Assembly (NCBI GenBank): GCA_032173965.1
Contig: CM063313.1
Coordinates: 341,501 to 405,500, forward strand
DNA length: 64,000 nt
From: Sitta carolinensis
Taxonomy: Eukaryota; Chordata; Aves; Passeriformes; Sittidae
Direction: 5' to 3'
In this document: one piece after another, positions 13,830 to 26,983 of the stretch
Layout of the letters: every line of letters begins with the position of its first letter
Position numbering within the stretch: the stretch's first letter is position 1
Made by a program: the position numbers and the translations under genes
The notes under the pieces: generated by a model
The model's database searches: none
What the model was told of the DNA's origin: nothing
What the model saw: the letters and a program-made list of their open reading frames with translations, nothing else

Positions 13830-14030
13830 TGCCTGAGAACAATGGGCAGAAGACCGACATTGCCCACAATTGCTGCTATCATAAGTGGTTGCACTATGTC
13901 TCTTTCATGTCAATAACAAGTTAATGTTTCTTCTGAGACAGCCATTCCTGAGGTAAGCGCTCACACCAGAGCTTGTATCAATGACAAATGTTTATAGTTA
14001 AAGAATAATTGCTGGCAGCAAAGCTCTGAA
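13830..14030. promoter_or_regulatory. Possible conserved non-coding element
   Basis: Contains gacattgcccacaattgctg, ctttcatgtcaataacaagt, gtaagcgctcacac and gaataattgctggcagcaaa. Motif-dense and non-repetitive, with Sox-like (acaat/acaag) and TAAT-type sites. Support is compositional only. Confidence 0.3.
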
Positions 14031-17000
14031 AAAAAAAATCATGATATTAAGTGCATGCCAATAACTATTTGGAAGAACTACTATTTATTTCTCTACTGTA
14101 GGATTTAGAAAATTCTTAAAGCACCTCATGCTAGCCTTTCTTGCAAACTGCACACCAGACTAGAACCATTATATAACCCATTATTGCAGCCTTTCTGTTC
14201 CCAGTACTTCTAGGCAGAGTTGCTTCTAATAGGAAAAGAGTATACTTCAGAGTCAAGACTTAAGACTTGTTATAGTGGAATTACAGATAGCCTAAATGGA
14301 CAAAGCCACCTAAATTATAAGAAAGTCTTCCCCTATAAAAACTATTTCAGCAATTTAGAAATAAAATATCATTTAAGGAGTTCTTCTAGTCTGAAAATGC
14401 CTTTAGTTAAATATTGAAGGAGTTCATGTTTACTATTTCTCAAGGAATTCTCTAAGTCTGTACTCAATTTAAAATTAAATGTATTTATCACCTGATCTGA
14501 CAGGTCTGCAGCTTGACCTTGACTTTTGATAAAAGCTATAATTCCTTCTTCATGCATCACCCCTCCAAAGAAGCTCTCGAAGTGCAGATTGGTCAAAAAT
14601 CTTTAGAAGATACAAAACAGAAACCAAGATGATTTACTACTCCCCTCCTAAATAGTTGTTTTGGAAAGCCAAGTAGTAGGGAACAATAAAACTTACCATT
14701 GGTAGCAACGACTATCATGGAAAAACACTGAACATGTTGAATAAAAACTTAGTAAGTAAAGCAGTAACACTTCTGCAGTCACAGCTTGATTCCATATGCA
14801 TAATAATTGATAGAAGGTCTGAACTGCTGCAACAAATATTTTTATGAACACTTCCCCACTACAAGAAGAGTTTTCTCCCTCTTTTGGTACATGCATTTTT
14901 TTTGAGATTTTCCTCGTCAACCCTGACCTTTTCCCCAAGCTATTATATTTGGGGAGGGGAAACAATCTTCTCAACTCAGACCATACAGCCACATACGTTT
15001 TTCCTCATCCAATTTCTTCTCTCACCAGAATTCATATAGACCTGTCAGTTCTCCCTTGCACTAACACTGAACCATAACAGGTTCCTTGCTACCAAAGAAA
15101 TATTCCCTTCTCACTAATTTAATTCATGAAAGCATGTGTAATTTTTACCAGTTAATCATGCTATGTAGCATACGCAGAGGTCTCCATATTTAGGAGAGTA
15201 GTTGCTTGTACATTTTTACCATCTAAAATCCTAATGAGGAAAGAACAGGTGGTTTAGCCTTCTTTTTTTTCTCATCAGCTGTGTGACAGGTAGGAATGGA
15301 TCACTCCCCTCTTTGGCTTCTCTCTTTTTCTATAACCTCTCCTCTCTCTCCTCTCACCATTTCTGCTCAAAATATTAATTATTGTAGCAGATTATAATCC
15401 TCCCTGTCTTTAGGTCAGTCATGAGTTTTGCTTTCAATTCCTCCTTTTTCACTTTATAACCCCCCCTTTTGGAGACAACAACCATTTCCAGTGATTTCCA
15501 ATAACTGCTTCACACTGACAGCTTGCAGTTTTCTCTTGCCTCTTGTTTTTGATTTGCACTACATCTTCCCATATTTTTCAAAACTGCAATTTATCCATCT
15601 GAAACTCAACCAAGTGCAGTTTCCTCAAGCTCTAGTTTTCTGTCACTTGCCTGCATACCATGAGAATCTCCACAGAAGCCTCCGGTGACCTCAGTTACCA
15701 CTTAAACCTGAAGATGAACCACCAAGGCAGAAGAATGCAAAAGATTTACTACATTTTTGCACTCAGTCAGAAGAAAATTACAAGAGAATTTTGTTTTTCC
15801 CAGAACAAACTGTAATATGCATGCAAATGAGCCACAGGACAAAGCATTAGATTGTGCAGTTTCTATTCTAGAATATTTTGGTTTTGCCATAACTGTAAAA
15901 CCATTCTTTTATTTATGCTTTCTGTAACATTCAGCAGCTATGAATTTGGAAGTCAAAAGTTTTCTAAAAGATGTATCCAACTACAGTGCTGAATGATTTG
16001 AATAATAGACTGCTTGACATATTCCAAGATAAGTGGCTGCTACATTTCTTTGATATTAGGGTCATATACTGTACTTATCTATTTTTACTTCATGCTTTCC
16101 ACTTCCTAGTAATAAATTAATTTTTCAATGTTAGTTTAGCATGTGCCCTACAGTTATATTCACCTTCTCTTCCAATGAAGGAGGAAGTTGTTTTCTGAAA
16201 TATTTTTAGAATTAGCCATCACCAATTAAATTCAAAATACTATTTGAAGAGGCACGTTCCCACATTTTATAGTCTTAAAATCAGTTCTATATTTTTACTT
16301 TTAGGAAATTACCTGGTAGTGCTGAACAACATGGTATTATAGTTATCTAACTACTTGCACACATGTAAGACTTCTTAAACCATATGGATATAATTTGAAA
16401 GAATAAGTTTTAACCTTAGTATTTAACTTCTGCTGCTCCCTAGTGCAGAAAACTCAGCAAAGGACCTCATGTATACATCAATGGCAATGAGAGCTCAGCT
16501 TAGATTAGAAAACTGAATACAGACCAAAACATGTAATCACTATCCAGGTGATAATAATTAGTTCTTATATGATCTAGGCTCTTTCCAGAGCAGAGATAAT
16601 GAGGAAATGTTCCAGTTTCTTTACTGGTTACAAGAACTCAGTAATACTAAGGAGGCATTTTTGCACAGTCATCATACAGAACAACTTCTACTTGTCAGTC
16701 TATACCTTCTAGCTCTGTTTATCTAACAGCTCTATTTCTTTGTAGTTGTCTTCAGAAGAATGGGGAAAAGCAGTTAAGCAAATTAACTGTGGCGATTATG
16801 TGGAAAGCAAGCATGAATATGGGAGTGGAATATACGTTCATGTACTGTAGACAATGAAAGAAATAAAGACATTGGCAAGCAGGGGCGTCTAAGTCTGTGG
16901 CATTACAGATTGCTATCTCTAATTTATCCTCAAAGGTGATAATTCTGAAGTAAAATGAAGACACCGGAGTAAGTCTTAAGCTAACTCAGAGGCAGGTAAA

Positions 17001-18306
17001 CATATGACAGCTTGTGTTTTGGGATGTCAAAGCCATAATGGATGGCAGAGGCAACTGTGGCATGCAATCAAAGAGTAACACTGCAGCTGGCTGTTGTTAT
17101 ACACAGACTTGCCACCTAACACTGTATACTGCTCTACATGGAAGAGAATTTCTGGCATCTTTAGACTGTGTGACACATCAATGACTACACATCAGTTTTA
17201 GTGATTTCATGTCCATGGATTGTTACTGGCCTGCTTGAAATTTACATTACATGCCAATTTTCTTAGTTAAGGCTAATATCCAAAAAATTATCTGAAAGTC
17301 TTCCATTGCAACACCAAATCTTGAAGCCTATAAACATGAAACTGAATCATAAGCAAAGGTCTTCTATTTCTTGGGTCAAATCACTCATGTAGCTCCTTTA
17401 CTCAACAAATACTTGATGTTGCAAACTATTGTACCCTATGGCAGCACAAAGTAGGTTACCAGTGACTACTAAAGTTACAGGGTAGGTTCTACATACCAAC
17501 CTCATTAGAAACAAGGCTAAGCTTAAACATGCCTGTTTCTCTGGTATTTTGTCTCGTCACTTCCATCCATTTTCACAAGGATATGTACCCTATGTTATAC
17601 CACTGCAATTTCTATTAAATTGCAAATATAAATTGGATACACACAAAACTAAAAAAAAAATCCCAAGTGAAAGAGAACAAACTATCCCTTCCCACACTAA
17701 AAAACACCCTCTACCTCCATGAGTTTGCTAATCTTAATTACACCTATAGTTTTGTGATTCCCTAATGGAAAGTGCTACAAAGCACTAACAGAATGAATCA
17801 TGACACATACTGATACACCACTGACTATAAATCTATATGCTTTTTATTTGCACCCAGGGGCTATGTTTCATATATTTATGAAAAATTACTTCCAAGTAGA
17901 AAAATATCATGATTTGAAGCATGTAAACAAACAGAGTATTAGCAACGATGTTATGTTCCTGTAGCTTATTTTTAATAGTGTAACAAATCAATTATTTGAA
18001 AGACCTCTGTAGTTCGGATACTTAGTTTCTGAATTAAAGTTTCCCTAAGGCAAAAAACCCCACAATTTGAAAGAGGTTAAAAATCCTTGAAGGCGTCCTT
18101 CTCAGACTTGCAATATTCATACTCTCCCCACATTTCAGAATGCAATTACAGGTCAAAAAATGCTGCCAGACTTGCATGTAAACCAAAATTGCATATAAGA
18201 CTTCTATAGGTGAGAGAACTTTAAAAAAAAAACCCTCAATGATGGCCTCAAAACTGTGAAATGCTTAAACTGACATGCACCCTCTCGCTATTTAAAGGCT
18301 ACTTAC

Positions 18307-18413
18307 ATCAATGACTGATGAACTCGACAGACTTAATCCCTCTAGGTCTGCTGCTGAACTTGGGGACAAAACAGCTGTCGTAGGAACTGCCACGGGAGTT
18401 GTAACAGGACAAA
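18307..18413 (-). CDS. AP3B1: AP3B1 exon o: linker after clathrin box (PVTTPVAVPTTAVLSPS)
   Basis: 107 nt; two leading bases complete Phe, then CPVTTPVAVPTTAVLSPSSA, ADLEGLSLSSSSVID; phase 0 out. The motif ADLEGL-L matches beta-3A just before the C-terminal AP3B1_C/appendage region. Human has Asn where this has Cys after the Phe. It is the most 3' exon I can find; the beta-3 appendage exons should follow downstream, beyond the lower end of the window. Acceptor gcttctag, donor gtaagt. Confidence 0.94.
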
Positions 18414-19240
18414 CTAGAAGCAAAAGGGCAAGAGATACTTTAATTGAAAACAAATTTAAGATACTGGAAAAGACAATGATATTTTTTTCATTGCACAAAA
18501 AAGGTTTCACGTCCTCATCTAAATGTTATATTCTTGTATATATGTTTCTAAATATAAGCTTACTTTTTCAGATATACAGCTCCAATACTCAGAATAAGCA
18601 ATGAAAACAAAAATACAACTCATACATGTACTGACCATGTGATTACTTTAAAAGTATTTTCTCCTCCTTTTCCATTTTTCCTACATTTTATCCTTCAGTT
18701 TGATACATACTATGTAGGACTTTTTCATTTATAGGCTACATGCAAAGTGAATGTTAATGCAATTCTGACATGCTGTACCTATAGAAGGAAACTTTAAGAA
18801 GGGTTCTACAAGCATAGCCAAAAAACAGTGCCAGCTCTGTCTTACCCTTCCAAGAGTCCCATTTCACACTGTTCTTCAGAAATGTGATTTTTAGCATCTT
18901 AATATAATACTTAATTGGCTCATAGATTGCACATGTGTTGTACAAATAACATCCATTATTACCAGAGAAAATAAGCCCACTTTAACAGAAAACAAGTTCA
19001 GAAATGTACAAATTCTGAAAGTAAATTTTTCATTCTAAATTTTGAAACAATTTCTCAACTATAAAACAAAATCTTGTAAATAACTGTCTTTAAAAATAAC
19101 TTGACAGTCTAAGCACATATTTTGTCAGGAAACTGGTACAATAAATTAACAGAATCAATATTTCAGACATTTAAATTCATTGAGTTAACTGAACTAAATT
19201 TATGCTTTGGGAAAAATGAGGCTTTAATCAAGATACTTAC

Positions 19241-19313
19241 AATCATCTAAATCTAAGAGAAACATGTCTTCATTTTTTGGAGTCTTTCTATCTTGTACTG
19301 GGTTTTCTACTTT
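19241..19313 (-). CDS. AP3B1: AP3B1 exon n: clathrin-box exon (LLDLDD/F)
   Basis: 73 nt, phase 0 in, one base out. Reads KVENPVQDRKTPKNEDMF then LLDLDD, with Phe split across the next junction. LLDLD fits the clathrin-box consensus L-hydrophobic-acidic-hydrophobic-acidic, which in beta-3A binds the clathrin terminal domain. RKTP and the acidic lead-in match the human DRTPLTKD region loosely. Acceptor tttttacag, donor gtaagt. Confidence 0.94.
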
Positions 19314-20386
19314 CTGTAAAAATAGATGAATATTTAATCTTTCACCACATCAGTAAAAGAAAGGCATTTAGTACTTTTATAAAGCAACTGAATTTATTTT
19401 ACTATTTTCTTAAAGAAAATGTATTCATTTTCAGGGCTTGGCATCCAGAAAACTCACCTATTGAGAAAGCGTTTATATAGTTAAACTGAACCTAAAATCC
19501 ACAACTGAATTTCTGTAGCCCCTGTATTCATTTAATATTAATTGTTGCTACAAAGAAAACATTTGGTGACAGTTCAGATACTTCTACAATGGTTGAGACC
19601 ATTGGAAAAAAAAGCTGCCATCTCTTTAGGATAAAAGATTTGGTATTAACATTTCTGTTTTCATATGAAAAACAGGTCAAAATCAAGTCAATAAGAAACA
19701 CAGTGATATTCGCACTTATCTAGGAGCATGGAATTATGTCAAATTATCTACTAGGATTTACTTAACAGAAAGCTGATTGTTGTCATCAAAAAGTTTAAGT
19801 TTTAAGCCTCAAGATTAGTTTTAATAATAAGAATTGGCTGTACATTAAGTAAAGTCTAGAACAGTAATAGTCCCAGTACCCTGACAGAGTATTTCAACAA
19901 AATTTCTCCAACACCTAAATAAAAAGTTCTAAAGAAATCTTGTAAGAGTGTTTGCCATACCTACAGAGCATGTCTAGACAGTGGTGATTCAGGAAAGAAC
20001 TCACTGTGTTACAGCTCAGTATAGACCGTCAAGAGGGAGGTTTAGAACAAAGCACTGATTTTTCAACGTAGCCAGAACCTTGTGTATAAAAGAATTTTGT
20101 CATCATGTTGTTCCTACCCACTCTAAAGCATTTTTCATTTGTGTCAGCTGAAGAATTTCTTCTACCTTCATCCTCTCTGGCTCACATACCAAGAACAAGG
20201 CTTTGCCATTTATTTAGAAAATATGTTAACTGCCTTTAGACATGAAGACGTTGCTCACTACTCAAGTTATTTCAAGTAATTTAAATATAGTCTTTCCAGG
20301 AGTCACACTTTCTAGTTTACCTGTTTCCTCTTAAACAGTACATAACAGTCAAATACATGTACAAATATAATTATTTTATATATTAT

Positions 20387-20424
<38 letters not shown>
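20387..20424. repeat. (AC)12-(AT)7 compound microsatellite
   Basis: Twelve AC units (20387-20410) pass directly into AT units (20411-20424), followed by AT-rich gtatattttatatata. Likely length-variable. Confidence 0.97.
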
Positions 20425-22466
20425 GTATATTTTATATATACAGTAAATACACTTCTAATAGATCAACAGGTCTAAATAAATCAGGCAATCTCTTCATGTC
20501 CATCTAGGCCATAATTTCTGAGCATTTCAGACAGTCAGGGTACAAATTTCTAGGAGAGCTTGGAGTCAACGCAGCAGCAAGAACCACTTTCATTAACCAG
20601 CACCATAGAATAAAATGACACCTCTTTTCTCAAGGTGCATTCCCTTTCTTTGGTCTCTCAGCTTCAGTCAGTTGCAAACAAATGATAATAGTGAGTTTAG
20701 TTTTTCCAATTTTGCAAGAAATTCTATGGCTCCCTCCAAAGAATGTGAAAGAAACTAGCCAATGCTCTTGCTATTTGAAGCCATTGATGTTAATGACTAC
20801 CAAGTTTGACCTTGGTATTGCTCCCTAGAAATACCACGGCTCAAACAGACAGGAGTCACTCACATGATCCCTACAGATATGCTTCAGGTGTTCTGGGAGA
20901 AGAATTGTCTGGGAGAAGAATAGGAACCACTATTTTAAAAGTTATTTAAACACCATCATACTTTGATGGTCCTTATCACTATGGTATTTGAGTTTTCTAC
21001 TACTGGTGGTCCATCTGAAACCTTGAACTCCTCTGGACAAAGAAAATGTTACAAAAATAGCTTTAAAATCAAGCTGAAGTTATACCATTTCTTACATGTT
21101 TTGTCCAGAATTAATGAGGGACTCTTGCAGAACCAACTTTCTTGAATTCCATTCTGCTCACAACTGTACCAGACTTTTCTCTTGAGATGTGTTTATTAAC
21201 AAGTCACTAATTTTGTTCTGGCTACTTCTATTTTAAATCTGTGAAATAAGGATAAATACTGTACTTCAAAAGCTACAAGTTGAATTACTTGAATTACTCA
21301 TGTCAGAGAAACAATTTTGTGACAAATCCTTCTAATGAATTCCAAGAGACTTTATAGCATCATTTGGTGAATACTTAGCCCTGAATATTTGGTTTAGCTG
21401 TTATTTCTGGACTTTTACTGTAAATTACATATCACAAATTTTTTCCTAAACTAGAAATTCTTGAGAAACCAACACAGACTAAAGGAGAACTCAGTTAAAC
21501 AGAGGGCAAATATATTACAAATATCCTCAATTTCTGAACTTTTTCACCCTCTGTCCCCACTTATCCATAAAATACAGTTTTACCTTCAACTATGATTAAA
21601 GTTCAAAGCTATAGCTTTGTATTTGCTAAATATTTCCATAGAGATGGGATATCTCAATCTCTTTTTATTATGCGACCAATTAAAAGTATCTAAAAAGTGG
21701 CTCAACCCACACAAGAACCACACAAGGATGAGAATTCTATATGTTTCAGTACAAGTTTCTACAAAATTAGGAGTCACTGCCAAAGAATCCTCTTACTGTT
21801 CACTCAATCTCTTTACTGAAGATGGGTGTTCTAAGCCACAGATAATACCAACAGTATGCTTCAGTCTGCTTTCTCTGTCACGAGTAAAAAAAGTACACAA
21901 AGCTTCATGTGTACTTTTGTAAGTTGAAATCCATCTGTGCACTGATATTACTTAGAATCTACTACAAAAAAATGTTTAAAAATGTGGAAAAAAATCCTTC
22001 AAGAGGATTTACTTCTCATACTTCAAAACAAAATAAAATGGTCCTAAAATAAGGCACAAATAAAAAAATTTTTTAACCAATGTACAGCAAGGAAAACTTT
22101 CACTGTACACTTTATCAGAAGACTGCATTTATCAGTTTACTATACAGAACAAACAAGCAAACAATTTCACCAAACAGAAAGCAAAAAACGCACAAACCTA
22201 ACCCTACCATCTGGGAAATGTAAAATTGAGAGCTAATTAAATCAAGATAAAGCTAATGTTTAAGCATGATCATGCCTTATTTCCAACTTCAGATGAGTGT
22301 TCAAGCTTAAAAAAATACTGGGCTACTCGTATATGTGTTTGGGTCCTATATATATACAAAAACACACAAATATTTTCATGCCTATACGTATTTCTATATA
22401 TGGGTATGTACATTAATTGTGTGCAATTCTATAAAAAACACCAAAGAAATCTATTTATGTGGGTCC

Positions 22467-22492
22467 TGTAATGATTAAAAATAATCATTACA
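22467..22492. repeat. Perfect 11-bp inverted repeat with 4-nt loop
   Basis: Arms tgtaatgatta (22467-22477) and taatcattaca (22482-22492) around aaaa. Each arm holds a homeodomain-type TAAT/ATTA core. Could be a cruciform or paired binding sites; may be chance in AT-rich DNA. Confidence 0.9.
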
Positions 22493-24123
22493 AACATGAC
22501 TGTTTTTAATTTTTTCCAAGAAAAGAAAATTGATTTGCTATCTATGACCAATAATTAGCCAATGACTGCAAATATTTCAACTGAGTAAAAAAAGCTTTGC
22601 ATTTGAAACCACGAAAATAAAATGTTCTGACGTGTCTGACATTTCTCTGTAACACAATTTTTCATCTTTTTTTTTCTTAAAGCTAAGCCTGCAATATAAC
22701 CCAAACAGTTTTCTACCAAGAAACCCCACTCTGGGTAAAGCAGAATACTAAACAAAGAAGTTAAGGTATATTCCATCAAACATTTCTCCATTTGCAATTC
22801 ATCTTGATAATAGAGATAGAACATGGTAAATGCATATAGGACTTGAAGCAGGAGATTTCTCTTGCTCAATGCATAATTCATGTGCTCCACCTGCAAAGTG
22901 TGTAAAATGAGAATTTCACACCGCAGCATGAGCCATGGAGCTGCAGAGAAAAGGCAGATGAAATCATATTCTGCTGTGCGAATTTTATTTCTTATCCTCC
23001 CAATATTTATACAAAACCATCACTGACAATCCAAAAGCATTGACAGATCACCCACTGTTTCCATTGTGTTAGCACTTGAAAGGAGATCAGGCAGAGAGAC
23101 AGACAATTTGTTTTTGTACATTTTTTAAATAGTGGATCAGGTTTTTAACAGCTGAGTGACTGTATTATACTTGTAGAAGGAGGTCAACAGTAGCTGATTT
23201 TAAAATCCCACTGTACAGACACCTACTTATACATGCATCATCCTCAAATCTGCATTTTAGCTCTACAGTATTTATGCTTACAGTATAATAGGTATCTGAA
23301 CACCTCAAATTATCCATATTTCAAAATGATATAAAAGACTGCAGTACAAGAGACTGACTTTTCTATTTACTGCAGCTCAATTACAGTGAATACAACAGTT
23401 TTACAAAATGATTTGTCATGAGAAGAAATACTAAACCATTAATAACATATTCAGGAACATAATCTGAATTTTTTGTAGTGTATTTTAACGCCAGTAAGTG
23501 CATGGATGTATGTAGAAATTAAGCTCCAGTGTGAATATAATAAAACTATTTTATTAAGAAAGTTTTGCAGAACATGGCAATGGCACCCAACACAATATAT
23601 ATTGAATGGTAAACATCAACCAAAACATCTGTGACGTAATGTAGTTCATAATGTGTTGCAAACTGAGAAACCATAAAAATAGAGCTCACTAACCATAACT
23701 TCTCTTATTAATATGTATTTCAGAAAATATTTTCCAATTTTACTGAAAAGGAAACCTAACAAATATTGTCCCCATATAGACTGTCTAAATTAAGAACACG
23801 CTATAGCAGAATAACATAAGCAATGTCTTTTCTAATGACGAACTATCAGAATAAAGCACGCATTTCTGAGAGCCTGGCAGAAACCATCTGTTTCATGGGT
23901 GGTCTGAAAAATAAGTCAGGAAGGAAGCAGAAAAATAAATATGTGTGATTCTTTTAAAATGTACCTTGACAAATAAGGGACCTATATATAAGACTTTTAA
24001 CTATAATCTTCTTTAAAGTTTAAAAATATTTTTTCTTTACAGCTTGGAAAGTATCATCTAGGTGACCATCAGTTACCTTCATATATCATTTCAGGCCCCA
24101 AAACGTGTTTCTCTCAAAAACCC

Positions 24124-24175
24124 CTATTAAGCTAGCATAGCTTAATAGCATAGCATAGCATAGCTAGTTAGCGTA
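24124..24175. repeat. Inverted repeat fused to a GCATA pentamer array
   Basis: Ten-base arms ctattaagct (24124-24133) and agcttaatag (24139-24148) surround agcat, immediately followed by repeated gcata units and the degenerate tagctagttagcgtagc. The pentamer probably grew from the loop sequence by slippage. Confidence 0.85.
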
Positions 24176-25352
24176 GCAAACACCTTTAATAAAAAATACC
24201 TGCATTTCACTTCCCCCCCTTATCTAATTACACATCTAAAAATAAAAAAGTACTAGAAACACCTGAATTGAACATGGTTTAAGTGGAAATTAACGCCAAG
24301 GTTCCAGGGATTAATACCATATACTGAAACAGTCCTCCTTGTTCAAGGACATTAAATTAACCACACCCTGCCCCTGTACACATTACCATTGCTGTTCACA
24401 GTTCATCAGCCATAGTTTGCTGCCCTTAAATGTGCTAATTTCTAAACGTGAAAGAATTTAAGAAACATTTAGCTTCTGCATAGTGAGCTCTAATGCTGTC
24501 CTTGTCAATAATCTCCTTGCTACTTTTCTTGCTGCCATGCATATAAACCCATTGCTATTTGTTTTAATGTCTGCTGGGAAGTTTAAAAGCCTTGCAATTC
24601 TCCCTTCTATCCTTTGACTCCACTCTTATCAACTCTCCTGTCAACTCTTTAAAAACACTTCTTGTTCCTAACATATTTCCTGTTAGGTGCTTCTTAATCA
24701 AGTAAGACTTCAGAACTACTGCAATGTTCTTTCTCTTCTCTTAAACTCCAAGGCCTTGACAACTTCAACAATTCAATCCTAAGTTTCTTGGACATTCCAG
24801 TTCTCATATTCAGTGTATTTGACTTCACACATTCTGCTGTTTTAAAACACAAAAAGCTTCTTTATGCTAGTAGTCCTCACATATCCTGTGAAAGAATCAA
24901 ACATTTAGACAAATATAGTGGAAGAAATTATCAACATGGTGTCAATCTCCTGAGAAAAATGGAAAAATGCAGCAGAGGAAAGATAGTATATAGTTTGCAC
25001 ATGGCTTTGCAGTCCCTGCTCAGAACTAAGCACATCAGAGTATGTATTACTTTCTGGTGAAAAAATAAGGTGCTGATGGTGAAGCTGGAAACTGTTACAA
25101 TTAACTTAAGTCCCATCTAGTATCAAACCAGTTTATTCTCAGAGCACTGAGGTTGCATTTTTTGTGCTACCACTTTTTGGCAAGATCCAGTCTAGTTGCT
25201 CAAGAAGAAAAAAACCCATAACACAGGTGTGTTACCCAGTGTGCTATTTGGGCAGGAAACAACAATCAGACCATGGAAACACATCTCCATTTCTCAAGTT
25301 ATACAGCCTCACTTCATCTTTTGTTCTACTTGGTTGAGGAAGGGAACAGATT

Positions 25353-25386
25353 CATTAACATTAACATTAACAGAACATTAACAGAT
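25353..25386. repeat. ATTAAC hexamer array
   Basis: Three adjacent attaac-type units (cattaacattaacattaac) and a further interrupted copy (agaacattaacag). Simple slippage repeat. Confidence 0.85.
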
Positions 25387-26808
25387 GTTAAGATCACAAC
25401 TCAAGAGTTCTTAGGCAGACCTATAAAATACAAAACAAAGATATAAATTCAAGATTTAGAGAAATAGAGAGCCTTACCTCCTTAATTAAAGGAAATACAC
25501 ACCTCAACAGCTTAATCAAGTAATGGCCTTCCCTCTTAACTGGTCAAAACACACCTATCCATCAGCTTCAAAAATTGCCAGAAATGCAACAAAGGATGTT
25601 TATTTTCATTGTTCTGCCATCTATATGAGTCCTGACTGAAAGGGCTTAGCTTAATTTAAAATGCGGTAGAGTTTCACATAATTTTCAATGCCACATATCA
25701 GTATTAAAATGGAAACTTCTGAGCTACAATTCTACCCCTCAACATCTTTTTTTGTAAATATATATTAAGAAATACATAGGAAGTATTTGATAACAGAAAA
25801 ATAAGTATCAGAAATTCTTTTACTCTTTTTCCTGAACAGATTTAGAAAAAAGTTTCTCTATTTTTAAATGCAAGGTAGCTGGGTAAAGAGTAACCAATTC
25901 ATGCAAATAGCATGAATAGCTAGTTCTATAATGCTAGTTTGAGTATAATGAACTTTTAAGCTCTTTTTTTTCACTAAGGTGATTATATCTTAACTTACAT
26001 ATAAATGGCTCTGTTGTACATTTTTACATCTTCACATATTTTAAAAACAAATAAAAAAAATACGTATTTTAAAGCATGCTATTTCATACCTGTTTTAAGA
26101 AAGTTAACAGAATTTGAAGTAACAGAACTCTTTATTCCTATCAAACACAGATAGCAAGTAAAAGTTGATTGCTCATTAGGATTATTAATGCTACTAATCT
26201 ACATATACATCTCAGTTATAGATTCATAAACTGTACTATTCTCAATTCTAACAGAAAATTTTAAAACTAAGCTATGAGTTCTATTAGAACATCTTCAAAT
26301 GCTTAAGAGAAAATGATTTTTGGTTTTCTTTCCTCTCAGACCCAGGTACTATAGATAATACTTTAAGATGCCATTTTAATAAAATAACCATCAACATCCA
26401 TGTTTTAAGTTTTACCAGTTCAACAATAACTTAAAAATTAAATTGAAAAACAATTAATTTTATTATAAAGGAATAAAAGACTATTAGAAAAAATTATTAC
26501 ATTCTGTGTATAAAAAATAATTAGATTCTATTATTCTTCATTTATATGGAGTAAAAATAACATGAAATTATAAATCGAAATAGGGTTTTTTGCTATAAAA
26601 ATACTCTTATTTGCTTAAACTATCAAACTACTATTGGACTGGTCTCTCTAAAAAGTAAAAAAATTTTTTTTTCTAAATACTGGATTGTTTTAGGTATGCA
26701 TGAAACTACTACCCATCTTCACTCTGACAGAAAGAAACATGGATGGATGGTTATATACACATTCTCATACTTTATAGAGGTTTTAAAAATGTATTTTACC
26801 TTACTAAC

Positions 26809-26983
26809 CTTATCAGAGGTAGCATTTCTACATTTTCCAGACTCAGAGTCACTTTTAGAGTCAGATTCTGACTTGGAGCCTGAAGAACATTCATCTGATG
26901 AAGTGTACTCTGTATCAGAGGAACTGGATGTGCTTCTCTTTCTGGAAATCCCCTCTGCTTTTTTTTTAATATCCTCTGAATCA
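26809..26983 (-). CDS. AP3B1: AP3B1 exon m: serine/acid-rich hinge
   Basis: 175 nt; one leading base completes Ser, then 58 codons, phase 0 out. Begins SDSEDIKKKAEGISRKRSTS, then SSSDTEYTSSDECSSGSKSE and SDSKSDSESGKCRNATSDK. This is the fastest-evolving part of the protein; the call rests on SDSED, composition, splice borders and phase rather than close identity. A poly-Lys codon run (AAA x3) is present. The donor region holds three overlapping GT sites (26799, 26804 and 26808 side), so the 3' border could be 9 nt longer in frame. Confidence 0.88.

Larger units (their letters stand above)
1..18306 (-). other. AP3B1: AP3B1 intron after exon o, at least 18.3 kb (open at window edge)
   Basis: No AP3B1 C-terminal exon (appendage motifs such as the HVLLHRMSGKG or FQLCTKDDCF type) could be recognised here on the minus strand. 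The stretch holds a long CR1 copy, a CR1 tail, a MIR-type SINE and several non-repetitive blocks that look conserved. The remainder is AT-rich sequence in which I see nothing definable. A small diverged exon could have been missed by eye. Confidence 0.75.
19314..26808 (-). other. AP3B1: AP3B1 intron m-n, 7.5 kb
   Basis: Between the last hinge exon and the clathrin-box exon. Apart from the AC microsatellite and the small inverted and tandem repeats listed, I see no exon, no recognised transposon and no RNA gene in it. Confidence 0.8.
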
